The notes beneath the pieces were generated by a model. The model saw only the letters and a list, made by a program, of their open reading frames with translations. It made no database searches and had not been told where the DNA came from. Shown piece after piece: positions 1 through 5,763 of a DNA stretch of 32,487 bases. The stretch lies in contig NZ_JNKN01000024.1 in NCBI RefSeq assembly GCF_000702065.1, positions 1 through 32,487 of the forward strand, written 5' to 3'. The position numbers and the translations under genes are program-made. Source of the DNA: Kandleria vitulina DSM 20405. GTDB taxonomy: Bacteria > Bacillota_I > Bacilli_A > Erysipelotrichales > Coprobacillaceae. Position 1 is the first letter of the stretch, and each line of letters opens with the position of its first letter.

Positions 1-258
1 TACCAATTTCAATTCTTCTATAATCATAAAATGCTGTTCTCCTGTATTTAGGGGCAAACACCACATGATATTTACAATTCCATTTTGTATGTGATAAACT
101 ATGTAAGTCATCTGTATATGACATAAAATCCCTCCTGTATTCAATTGCGCAGTTGGCAGACCGCACAATCATTATACAGAGGGGATTTTATCATTTACAA
201 TACCTTTACCACTTCACTGAAGTCTTAAAACAACCTCACAGCATAGCTGTGGGTTTTA
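1..258 (-). mobile_element. IS200/IS605-family element, left-end part
   Basis: The 5' part of a single-strand transposase gene lies at the window edge. Upstream of it (higher coordinates) are about 130 non-coding bases with two imperfect palindromes. One is near 148-170. The other, at 231-257, has the perfect core CACAGC-ATA-GCTGTG. Subterminal hairpins upstream of tnpA are typical of IS200/IS605 left ends, so the tip of the element is probably close to 258, just short of the rpsR terminator. The exact boundary is inferred. The rest of the element, including any tnpB, lies outside the window. Confidence 0.6.
2..124 (-). CDS. tnpA: IS200/IS605 transposase TnpA, N-terminal fragment (runs off the left edge)
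   Basis: Reading from the ATG at 124-122, 41 codons are visible before the window ends. The peptide contains HTKWNCKYHVVFAPKYRR at about residues 11-28, the conserved N-terminal beta-strand block of the Y1 (HUH) transposases of the IS200/IS605 family. These enzymes cut and rejoin single-stranded DNA using one catalytic tyrosine and an HUH metal site. Both of those motifs lie further on and are not visible here. A GGAGGG ribosome site at 130-135 supports the start. I cannot tell whether the gene is intact beyond the edge. Confidence 0.85.
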   Translation of the reverse strand, partial: MSYTDDLHSLSHTKWNCKYHVVFAPKYRRTAFYDYRRIEIG

Positions 259-267
259 TTGTTTTAC

Positions 268-302
268 AAAAAGAGCTGATCAACATTGATCAGCTCCTTT
301 TC
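268..302. terminator. Bidirectional terminator after rpsR
   Basis: Perfect 10-bp stem GAGCTGATCA (273-282) and TGATCAGCTC (287-296) with an ACAT loop. Five A's precede it and a CTTTTCT tract follows, so it can act on both strands. It closes the rpsF-ssb-rpsR transcript and separates it from the IS remnant. Confidence 0.85.
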
Positions 303-333
303 TCATGTTTTATTGAACACTATTAAATGATTA

Positions 334-564
334 TTATTCTACAACGTATGGTAATAATGCCATCTGTCTAGCACGTTTGATAGCTCTAGCTAACTGTCTC
401 TGATATTTAGCTGAAGTACCAGTTACACGTCTAGGGATGATTTTACCGTTTGCAGAGATGAATCTCTTTAATAATTCTACATCTTTGTAATCGATATATT
501 CGATATGGTTTTTAGTAAAGTAACATACTTTTCTTCTACCCATTCTCTGTTTTCTATATGCCAT
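334..564 (-). CDS. rpsR: 30S ribosomal protein S18
   Basis: 76 residues, the normal length for bacterial S18. The basic N-terminus ([10 protein letters not shown]), the central [22 protein letters not shown] block and the C-terminal [19 protein letters not shown] are the conserved S18 core. S18 binds the platform of the 30S subunit as a heterodimer with S6. The gene is the last of rpsF-ssb-rpsR. Its start at 564 has an AGGAGG site at the usual distance, and 15 bases separate it from the end of ssb. A strong terminator follows at 268-302. Confidence 0.98.
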   Translation of the reverse strand: MAYRKQRMGRRKVCYFTKNHIEYIDYKDVELLKRFISANGKIIPRRVTGTSAKYQRQLARAIKRARQMALLPYVVE

Positions 565-579
565 TATTGTATCCTCCTG

Positions 580-1095
580 TTAGAATTGAATATCGTCTTC
601 CATAATATTGAAAGTATTCACTGAATCATTGAAATCACTTTCTAGATCCACTGTCTTCATATCATAGAAGTCATTGTTCTGGTTTTGTGTTTTTGGTGAC
701 TGAGAATTCTGGTTTCCACCATAGAAATTATTCTGAGGAACAGCGTTTTCGTGATTCTGCTGATATCTTTCTCTAGAAGCTTTTGTTTCTAAGAACTGAA
801 CATTATCAGCTTGAACCTCTACTACAAAGACTCTCTGTCCTTGTGCATTATCATAGCTACGAGAACGAAGTCTTCCATCGACTCCTACAAGCGATCCCTT
901 TGAGCAGTACTGTGCAACATTTTCAGCTGCCTTGTTCCAAACTACAACTGGGATAAAGTCAGCTTGCTGACCATCCGCACTATTATAGTTACGGTTAAGT
1001 GCAAGCGTAAAGCTTGTAACAGCAGTTCCGTTACCAGTTCTTCTTAATTCTGGATCTCTTGTCATTCGTCCAACGATGACAACTCTATTCATCAT
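580..1095 (-). CDS. ssb: Single-stranded DNA-binding protein
   Basis: 171 residues. An N-terminal OB fold (about 1-105) carries NRVVIVGRMTRDPELRRT and the GSLVGVDGRLRSRSYDN strand pair. A flexible Gln/Asn-rich linker follows (about 108-145), then the acidic tip MEDDIQF, which matches the DDIPF-type tail that docks replication and repair partners. SSB coats single-stranded DNA. Two adjacent ATGs (1095 and 1092) are both compatible with the AGAGGG site at 1105-1110; the first gives 9-nt spacing. The gene sits between rpsF and rpsR, its classical Firmicutes location. Confidence 0.97.
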   Translation of the reverse strand: MMNRVVIVGRMTRDPELRRTGNGTAVTSFTLALNRNYNSADGQQADFIPVVVWNKAAENVAQYCSKGSLVGVDGRLRSRSYDNAQGQRVFVVEVQADNVQFLETKASRERYQQNHENAVPQNNFYGGNQNSQSPKTQNQNNDFYDMKTVDLESDFNDSVNTFNIMEDDIQF

Positions 1096-1112
1096 AATTA
1101 TTCACCCTCTTA

Positions 1113-1400
1113 TTAGTCACGACGTAAAGTTAAATGACGTAATACATTAGCGTTGATACGTGATAAACGTTCAAATTCAGCTACGTTAGCAGGTGTAGTG
1201 TGTACATCAAATACAACATAGTAACCTTTAGTATAATCTTTGATTTCGTAAGCTAAATCACGTAAGCCCATTTCTTCGCTCATGTTGTCAACAACACCTT
1301 CACCTTTAGTTAAGATATTCTTGAAGTTTTCAAGAAGAGTATTTCTTGCTTCTTCTTCAACATCAGGCTTAACAATCATCATAATTTCATACTTGTTCAT
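1113..1400 (-). CDS. rpsF: 30S ribosomal protein S6
   Basis: 95 residues with the S6 ferredoxin-like fold signature. MNKYEIMMIVKPDVEEEARN is the first strand and helix, GLRDLAYEIKDYTKGYYVVFDVHT is in the middle, and INANVLRHLTLRRD is near the end. It pairs with S18 on the 30S platform. First gene of rpsF-ssb-rpsR, with an AAGGAGGT site at 1408-1415. A repeated ATAGAC/GTCTAT structure lies just upstream (see 1418-1442) and is a candidate autoregulatory site. Confidence 0.98.
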   Translation of the reverse strand: MNKYEIMMIVKPDVEEEARNTLLENFKNILTKGEGVVDNMSEEMGLRDLAYEIKDYTKGYYVVFDVHTTPANVAEFERLSRINANVLRHLTLRRD

Positions 1401-1417
1401 TCTGTTTACCTCCTTTG

Positions 1418-1442
1418 GTCTATACGGTCTATTTTCATAGAC
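1418..1442 (-). promoter_or_regulatory. Candidate S6:S18-binding leader of rpsF
   Basis: On the minus strand the leader reads GTCTAT (1442-1437), GAAA, ATAGAC (1432-1427), CGT, ATAGAC (1423-1418). One 5' arm can therefore pair with either of two identical 3' arms. If it pairs with the distal arm, the ACCG sequence falls in an asymmetric loop. A CCG-containing asymmetric loop is the known hallmark of the rpsF leader bound by the S6:S18 dimer in many bacteria. Position (immediately before the rpsF ribosome site) and motif fit; the exact fold is inferred. Confidence 0.5.
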
Positions 1443-1521
1443 AGGCTGTAAATATAATTTACATGCTCAATCATAATAGCATTCTCTTACAAGAAAAGCA
1501 ACGATTATTTCGAGAAAATTA

Positions 1522-2157
1522 TTATCTAAGATCTTCTTTTGTCGTGATCTTTATATTATCGTAATCTCCTTCTACTACATAGACATTTTCTCCCATGATT
1601 TCTACCATAGAAGCATCATCAGTGACACTTACCTGATGCACTTTAGCATAGTCATGAGCCTTAATAATAAGAGCTGTTTTAAACGACTGTGGTGTCTGTG
1701 CCTGATAGAGTTCTTCTCTTTTCAAGGTGTTAACCACCTTCCCATCTACCACTCTTTTAATGGTATCTTTACATCTTACCATTGGAAGACAGGCATCACA
1801 TGAAGATAATGTATCCACAATACGATCAAGAAGCTCCTGTGACACATATGGTCTTGCTCCATCATGAATCATGACATAATCTTGATTAACTGCCTTTAAT
1901 CCTTCAAATACGGAATCCTGTCTTTCTTTTCCCCCATTGACAAATACCATTCTTTCTTCATTAAGAAGATTCTTAAAATCCTCTCGTTCTTCCATTTTAG
2001 AAACAATGATAATCTGTTTACATCTTTCATCATTAAGAAAAGCTTTTACGCTTTTCTCATAGACAGTTTCTCCATTAAGTTTAAAAAACATCTTATTATA
2101 TCCTAGACCTGTTCTCTTACCACTTCCAGCACATAGGATGATTGCACTATAGTTCAT
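1522..2157 (-). CDS. ispD: 2-C-methyl-D-erythritol 4-phosphate cytidylyltransferase
   Basis: 211 residues. It matches IspD, the third step of the MEP isoprenoid pathway, which joins CTP and methylerythritol phosphate. Visible motifs are the nucleotide-binding LCAGSGKR loop (8-15) with N21-K22, GGKERQDSV at 75-83, HDGARPYV at 98-105, and DDASMVE with VEGDYDNIKITTKEDL near the C-terminus. It ends about 15-20 residues earlier than many IspD proteins, right after the KITTKEDL strand, but no catalytic element is lost. A GGAGGTGG site supports the start. Related TarI/IspD-like cytidylyltransferases are the main alternative. It is transcribed towards rpsF but has no clear terminator of its own. Confidence 0.88.
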   Translation of the reverse strand: MNYSAIILCAGSGKRTGLGYNKMFFKLNGETVYEKSVKAFLNDERCKQIIIVSKMEEREDFKNLLNEERMVFVNGGKERQDSVFEGLKAVNQDYVMIHDGARPYVSQELLDRIVDTLSSCDACLPMVRCKDTIKRVVDGKVVNTLKREELYQAQTPQSFKTALIIKAHDYAKVHQVSVTDDASMVEIMGENVYVVEGDYDNIKITTKEDLR

Positions 2158-2184
2158 AATTCCACCTCCCTCTTATTCTAACAT

Positions 2185-2213
2185 ATAAGACGAATCCTAA
2201 TGATTCGTCTTAT
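2185..2213. terminator. Hairpin terminator after the small membrane gene
   Basis: Perfect 12-bp stem ATAAGACGAATC (2185-2196) and GATTCGTCTTAT (2202-2213) with a 5-base loop. It lies between the ispD start and the end of the 2271-2459 gene. The following T tract on the minus strand is weak. The inner 10 bp of the stem are identical to the terminator at 3877-3904. Confidence 0.6.
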
Positions 2214-2270
2214 TATTAATTTCTGAATTTATAATATTCTCATAATGAATACTTCCTGGTTGGTTGTCAC

Positions 2271-2459
2271 TTAGCTTCTCTTCTTTCTATCATGAATAAT
2301 CTTTATAAGAGAATAGATAAATAAAATAGGAGCAGTTATTCCTGTGATATACCACCAGAACTTATTGTTAGTATTTGTACCAAACCATATTGTGATTGCT
2401 AAAAGAATACCTACAGGGATAAAAACAATGTCTTTCATTAAAAAATTAAATATCTTCAT
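2271..2459 (-). CDS. Small two-helix membrane protein, intact partner of decayed secreted gene A
   Basis: 62 residues. The start is chosen at 2459 because AGGAGA lies 7 bases upstream; a longer frame to 2501 would begin inside the preceding gene with no ribosome site. It has two hydrophobic segments (about 8-25 and 30-48), an amphipathic N-terminus (MKIFNFLMKD) and a basic tail (HDRKKRS). It is clearly paralogous to the 3355-3579 protein, sharing NFL(M/L)(K/R)D, a proline in helix 1 and ILF(I/V)YSL in helix 2. The upstream stop codon overlaps its ribosome site, so translation was probably coupled to the secreted partner. Function unknown. A role as immunity protein to a secreted toxin would fit the size and arrangement but is inference only. 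Confidence 0.65.
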   Translation of the reverse strand: MKIFNFLMKDIVFIPVGILLAITIWFGTNTNNKFWWYITGITAPILFIYSLIKIIHDRKKRS

Positions 2460-2470
2460 AATGATTTCTC

Positions 2471-3176
2471 CTAATAATTTGGTCTTGTAGACATAAACCA
2501 TCCACCATTACCAAGTGATCTTGTCTTTGACTTGTATTTTTTAGATGCAAGAACTATTTTCATATAAAGCTTTCTATTAGCATATCTAGAAGAAGCATCG
2601 TTACGTCTTTGTAAAGTGAATGATACATAACCACTTACATAGAATTTTCCTGCGTAATGAGATAGTATACCTTGTGTTGACCATGCATTAAGAATATTCT
2701 TAGCTAAAGCGCTAACTGCTGATTTCATTGTTGCCATTGAAATACCTGTTATTGTTGCAGCACCAATAATTGCAGGTAAAGCTATAATAGCTCCAACTAT
2801 AATTGATACATCTTCAATTGTAACTTTATAGTTGTGCTTGAAATTGCCAGCATTCCAATAATTCTTAGCCACCATAAGCATTGATCCATAATTATTGGTA
2901 GAAATAGTATCTAAAATGTTTGAGGTTTGTTCAGAATCCATTTCAACGTAGCCTACTACCTTGCCATTCACCTTGATTACGTTATCAAATTTATCATATA
3001 TGATATCGTATTCAATCTTTAAGCATAGAAACTCTATTATAGTACCTGCATTGTGAAACCTTATAATCATACGTGTCGAATATCATTATAGCATTTTTTT
3101 CATGCGCATAAGATGGAGTCAATAAGGAAGAGAAAATAAGACCAATTACAGCCAAAAAACAAAACCATTTTTTCAT
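2471..3176 (-). pseudogene. Secreted hydrophobic-core protein, copy A, broken by a frameshift
   Basis: The ATG at 3176-3174, with a GAGG site upstream, opens a frame encoding a clear signal peptide (MKKWFCFLAVIGLIFSSLL, then TPSYA). This frame stops after about 52 codons. Near 3017-3021 the reading shifts to the frame that continues to the TAG at 2471. The continuation has KIEYDIIYDKFDNVIKVNGKVVGYVE, a long hydrophobic Gly/Ala-rich stretch (VSIIVGAIIALPAIIGAATI and onwards), a basic aromatic region and a C-terminal GGWFMSTRPNY. Copy B (3591-3854) has eight extra bases exactly at the shift point, GGTGGAAA, flanked by short AAAG repeats. Restoring them joins the two frames as KGGKIEYD. Copy A therefore looks like a slippage deletion in a once intact gene of about 235 codons. 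Family not recognised; a bacteriocin-like secreted protein is possible. Confidence 0.75.
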
Positions 3177-3214
3177 AAAAAATCCTCATTTTTTCAAATT
3201 AAATTGTTAATTAT

Positions 3215-3243
3215 ATTATAGCAGGCCTATATATTTTTGAAAT
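3215..3243 (-). promoter_or_regulatory. Extended -10 promoter for the copy A unit
   Basis: Minus-strand TATAAT (3220-3215) is preceded by TGC, giving a full extended -10, with a weak TTTCAA -35 about 16 bases upstream. It lies about 40 bases upstream of the signal-peptide ATG at 3176. It should still drive the broken copy A and the small membrane gene behind it. The rest of 3244-3318 is AT-rich with no feature that I can support. Confidence 0.5.
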
Positions 3244-3318
3244 CGATATTATAGTTTTTTAAAAATTAATGAAATACATATTATTTTAATAGATAAAATA
3301 TTATTTTGAAGGAGATAG

Positions 3319-3358
3319 ATAAAATCCTTGCTTCCTTCATATATGATCAGGATTTTAT
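3319..3358. terminator. Long-loop hairpin after small membrane gene B
   Basis: 10-bp stem ATAAAATCCT (3319-3328) and AGGATTTTAT (3349-3358) with a 20-base loop, overlapping the stop codon of the 3355-3579 gene. The T tract is poor, so terminator activity is uncertain. Confidence 0.4.
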
Positions 3359-3579
3359 TTATTCAAGTTCTTTTCTTCTTTGACTACTTTTTTCATCTCT
3401 CTGCTTTGTTTAATGCTCATTGTTAATGAATAGACAAATAATATTAAAGAATTAATACCTGCAATATCCTTCAGAAATTTTATGTCTGTATATTCTCTTA
3501 GAATAACCAAAATCAATAAAACAATTATAACTGGAAAATAGACAGCATCTCTTAACAAGAAATTCAATACTTTTTCCAT
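3355..3579 (-). CDS. Small two-helix membrane protein, intact partner of decayed secreted gene B
   Basis: 74 residues from the ATG at 3579, which has AAGGAGA 5 bases upstream; the longer frame to 3621 runs through the previous gene remnant. It has two transmembrane segments (about 11-28 and 37-54) and a charged tail (MKKVVKEEKNLNK) longer than that of its paralogue at 2271-2459. Shared residues include NFL(L/M)(R/K)D, the helix-1 proline, the FL/FW-rich middle and ILF(V/I)YSL. The TAA of the upstream remnant runs into the ribosome site, as in copy A. Function unknown. Survival of both membrane genes while both secreted partners decayed is notable. Confidence 0.6.
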   Translation of the reverse strand: MEKVLNFLLRDAVYFPVIIVLLILVILREYTDIKFLKDIAGINSLILFVYSLTMSIKQSREMKKVVKEEKNLNK

Positions 3580-3590
3580 TATTGTTCTCC

Positions 3591-3854
3591 TTAATATACT
3601 GGACGTGTCGGTTTCCACCAACCGCCGTCTTTATATTTACAATGTTTAAAGTTTGTTCAAAATGTAGGCTACGACCTTGCCATTCACCTTGATTACGTGA
3701 TCAAACAAATCATATAGGATATCGTATTCAATCTTTCCACCTTTAAACACGGAAACTTATAGTCGTACATATTGCGTTTTTTATAAGCATAAGATAGAGT
3801 CAATAAAGAAGAGAAAATCAGACCAATTACAACCAAAAACCCTCATTTATTCAT
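3591..3854 (-). pseudogene. Secreted hydrophobic-core protein, copy B, degenerate remnant
   Basis: Tandem copy of the 2471-3176 gene. Recognisable pieces are the signal-peptide region (FLVVIGLIFSSLLTLSYA, 3840-3785), the block KGGKIEYDILYDLFDHVIKVNGKVV (about 3740-3665) and the C-terminal end GGWWKPTRPVY (about 3625-3594). The start region reads ATG AAT AAA TGA, so the Trp codon of copy A is a stop here. A one-base loss around 3761 shifts the frame, and the whole middle (about 430 bp in copy A, including the hydrophobic core) is deleted. No room for a promoter remains between it and the terminator at 3877. It cannot make a full product. Confidence 0.8.
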
Positions 3855-3876
3855 ATTAAAACAATCATAATATTGA

Positions 3877-3904
3877 AAAGACGAATCATTTACGATTCGT
3901 CTTT
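3877..3904 (-). terminator. Terminator of the ABC/lipoprotein operon
   Basis: Perfect 11-bp stem AAAGACGAATC (3877-3887) and GATTCGTCTTT (3894-3904), followed on the minus strand by TTTT. It overlaps the stop of the lipoprotein gene at 3890. Confidence 0.8.
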
Positions 3905-5758
3905 CTTGATTTCATCTGTTTCAATAATAAAACGTACACTTGATTTCTGCTGATCCATTTTACCTGAATAATTATCATAAACATCAGCTTCTCTTATTGC
4001 TTTTATCTTTTTGATAAACTCTTTCTTCTTACCAGTAGAAAGAGAAGCTAATTGAGAAATGCCTTTTTCATGGAACAGTGTCAATCCCTGAGCGAACTGT
4101 CTCATTCCTTTTGCTAGAGACTGATAGCCATCTTCTAATTGTGGAAGATGTTTACAAAGTGTATCAGAACCATCACTTAACTTCTTGCTCATCTTGGCAA
4201 TCTTCTGATTCCCTTCTTTATATGCTTTCATTGCTTTCGCAATCTTTTCACTTCCATCAGCCAAAGCATTGACTTGTCCCGCTAAATCCTTTACTGATGA
4301 TTCATTTGGCAATGTTTTTCTTAATTCATCAACATCATTTTTCATGTTGTCGAGCAATTTAGTTAAAGATGACATATCCACCTTCTTAACATCCTTACAG
4401 GCATTATAAATATGTGAGTAACTATCAGAAATCTGTTTTAATGTTTCACTCTCTTTAAGACTGCTTTTTAATAAAGAAAGCACTCTTTCTTTTTTATCCT
4501 CTGTCAACGATGTTTCATTAAGCACATTCTTCATCTTCTCTTGAATATCATTGTAAACACCATTGGCTAACTGTTCCTGTGTCTTTGATAAATCTTCCTT
4601 TTCGATCACATCAAGCAGTTTCTTATAAGAAGCTATTCCATTCTTCATTTCAGAAAGCTTTTCACCAAGTTCTTTTTCTTTATTGCTTAAAGATAAAATC
4701 TTCGACATTGTTTCTTTAGAAGAAGACTTCTTCAATACCTGTACAGCCTTATTAAAATTAGTAGTGCCCGTTTCAAGTTCAGCAGATTTACTGCTCATTA
4801 AAGATAGGGCCTCACTTAACTTCTTAACCGCATTGTTAATTGTTCTTGTTCCCTTTGTATACTGAGAAAGTCCTTCTCCAAAGGCACCTGATCCTTCAAC
4901 TAATTTTGAAGCATTGTTGACGAGTTGAGAAGAATGATCATTCAATGTGTTCAAGGCGTTCTGTAAATCTTCAATTTTATTAATTGGAGACATCTTTATA
5001 TTCTTAAACAATCCAGATGTCACAATATGACTTGAAAAGTCTAGCTGGAAGTCTTTAGCGGTTGCACTGACTTCTATGAAGTCAGGGATGTCAGAATCAT
5101 TCAATGATTCTGATAATCCGGGACTAATCAGTCCTGCAACCATATGCTTGTTTTCATAGTCCATGACTTTTCCATTTTTCACTTTAATATGGTCAAAGTG
5201 ATCTTCAGATAATGACAACATGGAAAGAACAGTAAAAGGTACATAAACCTTGTAGCCATTCATCGTTCTTTCTTCATTGTTTTTATAGTCAACACGAATC
5301 TTGACCTGTCCACTTTTCCCTTGTATTTCATTAGGGCTAACCTGTTTACCATCAAGGAAATATGACAATTTAACATCCACCGGAAGCTTCTTTGTGCTTG
5401 TACCCGTATAGCGAATAGCCTCATTGTGGTTTTGCCAAAGTAGAGTACCGTTCTTTAAGTTAAACTCTTCATCCCCTTCTTTATTTTTAATTTTGGACAA
5501 TATTGTCTGATCTTTAATAAGGTCACTCTTATCTTCTTTTTTTAGAGATACATCTACCTTAATCTTTTTTATATTACCAAAAGCATCTGCTTTCACATTA
5601 ACTGTTTCCTGTTTAGAAGAAGAATCAATGACTTTCTTTCCTTCTTCATTTAAAACAACTACACTATTCTTTTTTTGAACCCTCTCTCTGCTTTTCCCTT
5701 TTGAAGATGTACATCCTACAAGAGTTAAAGAAAGCAGAAGACATAACAGCTTTTTCAT
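3890..5758 (-). CDS. Coiled-coil lipoprotein of a MacB-like ABC system
   Basis: 622 residues from the ATG at 5758, which has GGAG 8 bases upstream; a GTG at 5767 in frame has no spacing for a ribosome site. A lipoprotein signal (KKLLCLLLSLTLVGC) places the lipidated Cys at residue 16. A folded N-terminal region follows (to about 260). Then come long heptad-type helical stretches with many Leu and repeated Gly (about 265-590, for example LVEGSGAFGEGLSQYTKG and LADGSEKIAKAMKAYKEG), resembling YhgE and X-X-X-Leu-X-X-Gly repeat proteins. There is no membrane helix after the anchor. It overlaps the permease stop region and probably works outside the membrane with that transporter. Substrate unknown. 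Confidence 0.8.
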   Translation of the reverse strand: MKKLLCLLLSLTLVGCTSSKGKSRERVQKKNSVVVLNEEGKKVIDSSSKQETVNVKADAFGNIKKIKVDVSLKKEDKSDLIKDQTILSKIKNKEGDEEFNLKNGTLLWQNHNEAIRYTGTSTKKLPVDVKLSYFLDGKQVSPNEIQGKSGQVKIRVDYKNNEERTMNGYKVYVPFTVLSMLSLSEDHFDHIKVKNGKVMDYENKHMVAGLISPGLSESLNDSDIPDFIEVSATAKDFQLDFSSHIVTSGLFKNIKMSPINKIEDLQNALNTLNDHSSQLVNNASKLVEGSGAFGEGLSQYTKGTRTINNAVKKLSEALSLMSSKSAELETGTTNFNKAVQVLKKSSSKETMSKILSLSNKEKELGEKLSEMKNGIASYKKLLDVIEKEDLSKTQEQLANGVYNDIQEKMKNVLNETSLTEDKKERVLSLLKSSLKESETLKQISDSYSHIYNACKDVKKVDMSSLTKLLDNMKNDVDELRKTLPNESSVKDLAGQVNALADGSEKIAKAMKAYKEGNQKIAKMSKKLSDGSDTLCKHLPQLEDGYQSLAKGMRQFAQGLTLFHEKGISQLASLSTGKKKEFIKKIKAIREADVYDNYSGKMDQQKSSVRFIIETDEIKKDES

Positions 5759-5763
5759 TCTTA

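Noticed and set aside
2460-2501. Upstream extension of the small membrane gene to 2501
   Set aside because: The extension overlaps the end of the secreted gene and has no ribosome site, while the ATG at 2459 has a good one.
4078-4272. Plus-strand open frame inside the lipoprotein gene
   Set aside because: It lies wholly antisense to a clear coding region and has no ribosome site or family match; the same applies to other antisense frames such as 12226-12660, 16076-16447 and 23340-23639.
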